Assembly (NCBI GenBank): GCA_001972305.1
Contig: BDDD01000047.1
Span: 211,495-275,494, forward strand
Direction of reading: 5' to 3'
DNA from: Cephalotus follicularis
Taxonomy: Eukaryota; Streptophyta; Magnoliopsida; Oxalidales; Cephalotaceae
Length of the DNA: 64,000 bases
The position numbers were made by a program, and so were the translations under genes. The notes under the pieces are model-generated. The model did not search any database. It was not told the DNA's origin and worked only from the letters and a program-made list of their open reading frames with translations. Shown in pieces: positions 57,323 through 64,000 of this stretch; position 1 is the first letter of the stretch; each line of letters begins with the position of its first letter.

Positions 57323-58717
57323 CCACTCGATCCGGAGTTGCAACAAATTCGGGAGAACCTGGACTCGGAATTCGATTTTCGGGTACATGCTGATGATATT
57401 CTGAGATATCAGGGACGTGTGTGTCTTCCAAATGAACCAGGGTTGAAGACTGAGTTACTTCGCGTGGCTCATAAATCTCTGTACAGTATCCATCCTGGTA
57501 GCACTAAAATGTATCAGGATATGAAGAAGACTTACTGGTGGCCTGGCATGAAACGAGAGATCGCCGAGTATGTGGCAAGGTGTTTGACTTGCCAGACAGT
57601 TAAGGCCGAACACCAGAGACCGACAGGTTTGCTACAGCCTTTACCAATTCCAGAGTGGAAATGGGAACATGTCACGATGGATTTTGTTTCGGGTTTTCCT
57701 CTGACTCGGAACCGTCACAACGCCGTGTGGGTTGTCGTGGATAGACTCACCAAATCAGCACACTTTCTGCCTACACACGTTACCGATTCTGCGAGCAAGC
57801 TAGCTCATTTGTATGTGAAGGAGATAGTGAGGCTACACGGTGTTCCAGTCAGCATTGTATGTGATAGAGATTCCATCTTCACTTCCAACTTCTGGAAGAG
57901 GTTTCAGACAGCTTTCGGGACGAAGCTGAACCTGAGTACTGCCTTCCACCCTCAGACCGATGGGCAGTCTGAGCGTACCATCCAGACCTTGGAGGATATA
58001 CTACAGGCTTGCATTATTGATTTTGCTGGTACTTGGGAGAATCACATTCCTTTGATAGAGTTCTCTTACAATAACAGCTATCATTCTAGTATCAGCATGG
58101 CACCGTTTGAAGCACTGTATGGGAGGAAGTGCAGATCTCCTGTATGTTGGGATGAGGTCGGGGAGCAACCTTTACTCGGGACTGAGTTAGTGGAGTAAAC
58201 TTCGGAAAAGATCAGGAGGATAAAAAAGAAGCTGCTTGCTGCTCAGAGCCGGCAGAAGAGCTATGCGGACTGTGTTAAGAGGAGGCCTTTGACTTTCAGT
58301 GTGGGCGATCATGTGTTCTTAAAGGTCTCACCATGGAAGGGCGTGCAAAGGTTTGGGAGAAAGGGAAAATTAGCTCCTCGCTACATTGGTCCTTTCGAGA
58401 TTTTGGAGAGAGTTGGGGAGGTAGCCTACTAGCTTGCCTTACCTCCTGCGCTGGCAAACGTGCACGACGTCTTTCATGTATCTATGCTGAGGAAATATAT
58501 CCCGGACCCGTCACATGTCCTGGATTATGATACTATTCCGGTACAGGATGATCTATCTTGTGAGGAGTTGCCTGTACGGATTCTAGATTGGAAGAAGCAG
58601 ATTTTGAGGAACCGAACGATGTCCATGGTCAAGGTTCAATGGCAGTTCCACCGACCGGATGAAGTGACTTGGGAGCATGAGGAGGATATCCGAGAACGCT
58701 ACCCGCACTTGTTCTAG
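57323..58717 (+). pseudogene. E14 integrase with chromodomain-like tail
   Basis: Same frame again. The zinc domain ([30 protein letters not shown]) is intact. The catalytic core has Asp in TMDFVSGFP, Asp in CDRDSIFTS and Glu in [12 protein letters not shown]. Stops are TAA at 58196 and TAG at 58430. The C-terminal part shows [38 protein letters not shown] and a tail, RILDWKKQILRNRTMSMVKV, then WEHEEDIRERYPHLF, ending at 58717. This resembles the chromodomain-like end of Tekay-type chromoviruses. Confidence 0.92.
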
Positions 58718-58750
58718 CCTCATTTTGAATTTCGAGGACGAAATTCCTTT

Positions 58751-58764
58751 GAAGGAGGGGTGGA
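58751..58764 (+). other. E14 polypurine tract
   Basis: GAAGGAGGGGTGGA directly before the 3' LTR. Confidence 0.88.
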
Positions 58765-58952
58765 TGTAACACCCAGAAATTTCATGTGTTGTAATTTCAC
58801 AACGTAAATGTACTTTATTTGTGGAATTAATAAAATGATGGATTTTCCGAATTTGATGATGTTTTCCCAAACTCTGATGATGTAGAATTTGGAATCCAAT
58901 TGTTAGAGGAATGTTGAAAGTGTAGTTTGGTTAAACGGCATAGTTTTGAGGC

Positions 58953-59059
58953 TAAAGCGCTGACGCCTGGACTTATAGCGTCAACGCTTAAGCCGTTGAG
59001 ACACACGTTTAAACTCAACACACAAGCACCGACGCCTGCATGTAAACGTCGACGCTTTG
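58953..59059. repeat. Type 2 palindrome cluster (E14 3' LTR, first)
   Basis: Counterpart of 51644-51750; one core reads GTCAAC instead of GTCGAC. Confidence 0.83.
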
Positions 59060-59837
59060 AGGCTTGCTCTGCATACACATAAACATCAGAAAGACGTGGC
59101 ACACGAAGGTATGTTCAAGCCACTCTTCAGCTGCCTCACCTGCATTTCAAGACATGTTAACCATGCAACAAGACTTCAGGCATGCACCAAAATGTGTCCA
59201 TAGCCTTGGACATGCAAATGGTTTATGTCACCTCCACCTGTAATGACAGAAAGTTATGAAGAAAAGAACAAGACGTGGAAAAGGAAAAAATGGGAAAAGG
59301 AGCCTAGGAGGTGCATGCAACGAACCAGAGAGGGGGAGAGGTGTGTTACCAGCATAAAACACCTCCCACCTTGTCCTCCTTCTTGCTGGAACATCTGGGA
59401 AAGGAGAAAAGAGGGACACAGTGAAAATTCATAGTGAGAAAGCTCAAACTCCATTGTTGAGCAAAGGAAGCTTGGAGCTTGCACACCAACTGCTAGGACG
59501 AACCAGGGAGCCTTCAAGCCGTACCTGGGACTCAAAGTGACTGGTAGGATACTAAAAGAGGTGGACTTTCGGCTTCTAACTTGAGGCTAGAGGTAGGGGA
59601 AGCCATGATTGTAATTTTGTGTTCAATATTTGGTGTTTGTTCAGTGATGATTATGCATGAATTTCATAGCTTGATGATCCGTTTTTAGTCACTGAAATGA
59701 TTCTACCTTGTACTGGATGTGTCACATGATATTGCATGGCCGTTTTTAGTGCTTTATACCTGTTGGAATGCATGTTATATGCATGGAAATTTCACTGTTT
59801 AGTCATGTTGTGAGGTAGAAGACGACCCATGCTTGAA

Positions 59838-60035
59838 ACCGTCGAAGCCTAAGTAAAGACCATAGAAGCTTAATACTGTGAACTGCATTTATATATGATG
59901 AAATGCGTTTAAACGTAGAAGTCTAAAGGAGGAGATATCGACGCCCAGGCACTGAAAGCACTGACGCTATGAAACTGAACGTCGACGCTTAAGGGATAAA
60001 CCGTCGACGCCTAAGGAATAAACGCCGACGCTTTA
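59838..60035. repeat. Type 2 palindrome cluster (E14 3' LTR, second)
   Basis: Counterpart of 52525-52725 with decayed cores (GTCGAAGCC, GTAGAAGTC). Confidence 0.83.
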
Positions 60036-61330
60036 GAGTCCTGTTTGGACAGTTTTCTTACCGTTTGATACCCAACGATCCCAATTTTGCTTAAGATGTA
60101 TTAGAGCATTTGTATGCATTGCATATATACTGTCTAATGCCTGTTTTGTTACTGTTTGTAAATCGTTTATGATTTCTAAAGTCGTGATGCTTAGAAATGC
60201 ATATGTGAACTCGGAACATGCTATTTTGAGTATGAAAATATGTATTGGTGGATAACGTATTTTCGATCGAACTGTAAACGATTTACAGCACTGATTTGTT
60301 CAAAGTGTCCCTACTACTGAAATTACATATTTCAAATATTATTATTTTCAGAAATATTTGAAATGAACTAACTGTTGTCGATCTAAACGATCACTACTAT
60401 ACTGTTACTGCACTATTTACTGTTCGATTCACTGGTTGCTCTGTGAATTTCTATGTGTTTGTGCTTGAGCCACCAGTTTCATGGCGGAGGTTGCCATCGC
60501 CGACTAGTGGTAGGGTTGACCTAGGGGCCAGGAGTATGGCTGGGTGACTCACTGTACTGTACTATTGCCTCGCTCGGTTGCCTGGAGTAGGGACCGGAGT
60601 GGGAGTGAAGCGTGGGGCCAGGAGTTGGCGGCGTTACATATACTGCCTGACTGTTGTGGTCCTTATGGACATACTATACTGCCTGTTGGTTCTTTTCGGA
60701 CATTACTGTGACTGTGGATGTGATGCTGGCCGGATCACTACTGTACCGTTCTTTCATACATATATTTTCTTATATATGTACCCACTGATATTTTACTGTA
60801 CTGCTAAAATATATATATTTCTCATATATATATATATAAACTGGTATTTCCTGCACTGTATCTTTTATGCATACATTACATGACATGCATCTATTGTTGA
60901 TCCCAAGCTACTTTTATGACTTAGCCGAGTGAGGACAAAGGCTAACCCCCTACTTTACAAATTGAGGCAGTGGACCGGTGCTGGACTGGCAGGGACAAAG
61001 AACAAGTTGTCCTGATGTTTTGTTCTGGGCTTTACTTTCTCATGTTTTGTAATAAACCGAGCTTGTTTAAGGATCAATGTATTGTACTTACGGTTTCGTT
61101 TACTGATCACGCTCTGTATGTGGGCGATTAACAATGATGGACTTGTTTTGGGTAGCGTGTAGTATGGGATGCACGCTACGAGTTTACAGCTTATGGATTT
61201 TTATGCTTCCGCAACTGACATCTAGCTTAAAAGTTTAAATTTTTATGGGTTTTACATGAGCTGTATTTATGTGTTAATTGCCTTTACCGCTTTAATGTTG
61301 CCTTCTCGAACAACGGGGTGTGATATAAAA

Positions 61331-62605
61331 TCCGTGTGGCGAACATTCTCCCGATTGATATGCATGACTTTGACATGATTCTTGGCATGGATTGATTGGA
61401 TCGCCATCGTGCCACGATTGATTTTCACGCTTGAAGGATTTTTTTTGGTGATGTGGATAGAGCTGATTTTATTTATCAGTGTTCACGGCCAAAGAAGGAT
61501 GTTAAGATTATTTCAGTTTTGAAGGCTCAGAGTTTGGTGGCTAAGAGCGATGAGGGATTCTTAGCTGTTGTGAAAGATGTCTCTAAGGATGAAGCTCGCC
61601 ATGAGGATTATCCTGTGGTTAGAGAGTTTTCAGATGTGTTTCCGGAAGAGTTACCAGGATTACCATGACAACGGGAAGTGGAGTTTACCATGGAACTCAT
61701 TCCTGGGGCGGCACCTATATAAAAAGCACCTTATAGGATGGCACCGATTGAGTTGCAAGAGATGAAGGAGAAGTTGCAAGAATTGTTGGATCGGGGTATC
61801 ATCCGGCCAAGTGTTTCGTCGTGGGGTGCACCGGTTCTGTTTGTGAAGAAGAAGGACGGTTCTATGAGGCTATGCATAGACTACAGAGAGTTGAATCGGA
61901 TTACTATCAAGAACAAATACCCTTTGCCTAGTATTGATGACTTATTTGATCGAATTCAAGGTGCACAGTATTTTTCCAAGATAGATTTGAGGTTCGGATA
62001 TCATCAGTTACGGGTAAAGGATCAAGACGAACCTAAGACTGCTTTTCACACACGGTATGGGCATTACGAGTTTTGGGGATGTCGTTTGGACTTACCAATG
62101 CGCCAGCGGTCTTGATGGATTTAATGAATCGTTTGTGTCATGAGTTCTTGGATCGGTTTATAATTGTGTTTATAGACGATATCCTGGTGTACTTGAAGTC
62201 GAAGGAAGAGCACGAAGATCAGCTTCGTATAGTGCTGGGGATATTGAGGAAGAATCAGCTATACGCAAAGTTTTCAAAGTGTGAGTTCTGGTTGGAACAG
62301 GTGGCATTCTTTGGCCACGTGGTTACAGCGGAAGGTATTAGTGTTGATCCTGCAAAGGTTGAGGCTATTACAAAATGGACGAGACCTACCGCAGTGACGG
62401 AGGTTAGGAGTTTTCTGGGTTTGGCTGGCTACTAAATGTGGTTTGTGGAAGGCTTTTCCTCGATAGCCTTGCCTTTGACTCAACTTATGAGAAAGGGAGC
62501 CAAATTCGCGTGGAATGAAGAATGGGAGGCAAATTTTGAGAAGTTGATGAATGGTCTTGTGTCTACATCGATTCTTCGTTTACCGTCTGGGTCAGGTGGA
62601 TACCA
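61331..62605 (+). pseudogene. E12 protease end, RT and start of RNase H
   Basis: It resumes the E12 frame after E14: DFDMILGMD, then a linker ([28 protein letters not shown]). RT shows [59 protein letters not shown] and [14 protein letters not shown] frameshift near 62080 precedes the FGLTNAPAV and catalytic FIDDILVYL segments, so the Asp pair is intact but Ser is Leu. TGA and TAA codons near 61394, 61435, 61667 and 61720 and TAA at 62433 break it. It stops at RLPSGSGGY, where E15 inserts. Confidence 0.9.
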
Positions 62606-63541
62606 TGGCAACCTTAAATAACAAAATTGTATGCGGAAATAACAAATTAAACTATGAATATAAACAATCACACAATAACAAATAAATTAAAGAGATAAGG
62701 GATAGAGAGTATGCAAACGAATTTATAGTGGTTCGGCAAATCCGTGCCTACGTCCACTTTCTCAAGAACCCCTTGAGTTTCCACTAGAATCCACTAGCAA
62801 CCTTTGATTTTCGGCTTACAGGTGCAAATCAAAGCAAACCACCTTACACTTGATTTTGGGATCCGGGTGCAAATCAATCAAACACCTTACAAGGGTTCAC
62901 TCCCCTCTTTCACAATGGATGATAGAAAATGATTTGTGTTGTGTTTACAATAACCTCTTAAAGTTTGGATATGAAAGTGATAGCTTAGTTACAAGCTTTG
63001 GATTTTGATTTGAAAGATATAGAATAGATTTTGTGTTGCTTGGAACAAATGTGTATCTGCTTGTTATTTCTTGTTGTGTCACCTGTGTAAAGATACCACC
63101 TTCTTCCTTATATAGAGATCCTCCAACGGATCTATTTTTTAAGCATTCAGACCAAATCCAGTCGGCTGGATTTTCCTTGCAGTCGGCTGGAGGAATGTTG
63201 TGCATTTGTAATTATAGCCGTTGGAGAGAGGCAGTCGGCTGGATGGACTGGACAGTCGACTGTATGCCTTGGCAGTCGACTGGTGCTCTACTCCAGTCAG
63301 CTGGCTGAGCTAGAAATTGGATTTCCAGAAGCTACTGGTTGAAATGTGCAGCTCTTGGCAGTCGGCTGGAAAGCCTTGGCAGTCGACTAGATTGTCACGG
63401 CAGTCGACTGGAGCCGTGAGGAAGTCGGCTGGATGGAGTGAAAATGCAGGTGCTGGGTTTGTTTGAAGGTTCAGTCGGCTAGTCATCCTTAGGCAGTCGA
63501 CTACACAACCTCAACAGTCGGCTGGACATCAATGGCAGTCA
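62606..63541 (-). repeat. E15 3' LTR
   Basis: It shares with E11 the start, the GTGGTTCGGCAAATCCGTG block (near 62729) and CAAATCAAAGCAAACCACC. The inner end is placed by the PPT-like GGAAGGGTGG on the minus strand and is approximate. Confidence 0.65.
63159..63540. repeat. Type 1 palindrome cluster (E15)
   Basis: About 14 copies, mostly CAGTCGGCTGG with some CAGTCGACTG. It is the densest cluster in the window. Confidence 0.87.
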
Positions 63542-64000
63542 ATTTGATCCACCCTTCCTTGAATGTATTCAATTTTGACTTGGGCAAGATCCATCCTTGC
63601 TTGTAGCGACTCCATGGTTGGCCGACTACTTCCACTCCCGCTTCCTCCAACACTTGGCCTCACTTCGAATCTATCTCCGTCATCATCTTCTTCCCCGACA
63701 TCTCTCCCAATATCTACAGCCGGTTCCCTTACCGGTGCTCTTCCTGCGGCTTGTATCTTTACCCATAGACCATCTTCAAACTTGATATTACAATTCCTTA
63801 AACCGGCTTTGTTTATCAATTGTTTGGATTTCGGTTTGACATTGTGTTCATCTTTAAGGTCAATGTCTAGGGTAGCTAGAATCCTACTTAGAAGCATAGG
63901 ATATGGGAGGTGATTGGGTCTTGACAAAATATGGTTAACAATAAGGTATGGGAGATTGACAAGGGTTCCATTCTTTATGCAAGCTACTAATTTTAGGTCT
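63529..64000 (-). CDS. E15 protein C-terminus, plant transposon-protein-like
   Basis: Minus strand, open from the window edge to the stop at 63529, so the start lies outside. The visible part has NLPYLIVNHIL, then NHLPYPMLLSRIL and a Lys-rich stretch. A basic-acidic tail follows (GRDVGEEDDDGDRFEV), a Gly/Ser-rich run and a short helix (MESLQARMDLAQVKIEYIQG). The LPYPMLLSRIL pattern resembles the 'putative plant transposon protein' domain common in large retrotransposon derivatives of plants; I recall the pattern but cannot confirm it by search. The ORF runs a few codons into the LTR. There are no stops in the visible part. Confidence 0.5.
   Translation of the reverse strand, partial: DLKLVACIKNGTLVNLPYLIVNHILSRPNHLPYPMLLSRILATLDIDLKDEHNVKPKSKQLINKAGLRNCNIKFEDGLWVKIQAAGRAPVREPAVDIGRDVGEEDDDGDRFEVRPSVGGSGSGSSRPTMESLQARMDLAQVKIEYIQGRVDQIDCH

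Larger units (their letters stand above)
51456..61325 (+). mobile_element. E14: nearly complete Ty3/gypsy chromovirus
   Basis: Both LTRs, PBS, PPT and the full gag-pol order are present, with TSD TAAAA at 51451-51455 and 61326-61330. Total length is 9,870 bp. The terminal base pair of the 3' LTR has decayed (GTGATA for GTGACA). In the first ~205 bp the two LTRs differ at about ten positions, so the insertion is not recent. One frameshift in gag and five stops in pol make it inactive. It is the most complete reference copy in the window. Confidence 0.95.
58765..61325 (+). repeat. E14 3' LTR
   Basis: It matches 51456-54037 throughout; 2,561 bp, shorter mainly because of a ~24-bp deletion near 61106. 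TSD TAAAA follows. Confidence 0.95.
42888..62605 (+). mobile_element. E12: Ty3/gypsy chromovirus hosting E13, E14 and E15
   Basis: It has a 5' LTR, PBS and gag-pol running to the RNase H start. The left flank CCTGG (42883-42887) is the candidate TSD; the 3' half lies beyond the window or E15. It is the same family as E6 and E8 (gag start MVRTRNTPQRT, PBS TGGTATCAGAGA). The frame is in register across E13 and E14. Confidence 0.9.
62606..64000 (-). mobile_element. E15: copia-type LTR element, partial
   Basis: The LTR starts TGGCAACCTTAAATAAC on the plus strand and matches the E11 LTR for about 350 bp, then diverges. It probably ends near 63541, after a type 1 cluster. A minus-strand protein frame follows and leaves the window. 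The element is inserted in E12 RNase H; TACCA just before it is the candidate TSD. Whether the body is a copia element or a large non-autonomous derivative cannot be seen. Confidence 0.75.

Overview
The window is plant nuclear DNA made almost entirely of nested LTR retrotransposons. The evidence is Ty3/gypsy chromovirus-type polyproteins with a C-terminal chromodomain-like tail, an Athila-type Ty3/gypsy element, Ty1/copia-type LTRs, and primer-binding sites complementary to plant initiator Met-tRNA. A flowering plant, probably a eudicot, fits best; nothing here fixes the species. I found no host gene, tRNA, rRNA or CRISPR array. Every coding region is a retrotransposon gene, and nearly all are broken by stops, frameshifts, insertions or deletions.

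Layout (E numbers are mine, left to right). E1 (1-198) is the end of a copia-type LTR inserted in E2. E2 (199-14333, +) is a chromovirus with a truncated 5' LTR and a complete 3' LTR, split by two solo LTRs: E3 (1608-4391) and E4 (6670-9860). Non-LTR flanking DNA follows (14334-14881), then solo LTR E5 (14882-17723). E6 (17770-42519, -, TSD GTCTA) is a chromovirus that hosts E7 (19062-gap, -), E8 (gap-27676, +) and the Athila-type E9 (32195-41523, -, TSD ACTAG). E9 itself hosts LTR E10 (33830-35508) and copia-type solo LTR E11 (39086-40111). Flanking DNA follows (42520-42887), then E12 (42888-62605 and beyond, +), which hosts solo LTR E13 (46464-50730), the nearly complete chromovirus E14 (51456-61325, TSD TAAAA) and E15 (62606 to the window end, -). 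A run of 59 Ns (20737-20795) marks an assembly gap that must hide several kb.

The chromovirus genes, where complete, run gag (capsid plus two zinc knuckles), protease, reverse transcriptase, RNase H, integrase and chromodomain-like tail, read as one gag-pol frame. Reading frames usually resume in register on both sides of an insertion once one target-site duplication is removed, which supports the nesting map.

The most unusual signal is not a gene. Most LTRs carry one or two clusters of short palindromes centred on GTCGAC, in two flavours: CAGTCGACTG (type 1) or AAGCGTCGACGCTT (type 2). Each LTR I read uses only one flavour, but related LTRs differ in which one they carry, across chromovirus and copia families; Athila carries type 2-like clusters. 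Other points of note are a 122-bp near-perfect palindrome, a gag-integrase deletion derivative (E8), an Athila element lacking its RT core, repeated loss of catalytic residues in E6, conserved hairpins in the 3' half of the chromovirus LTRs, and possible leader-intron splice sites just before gag.
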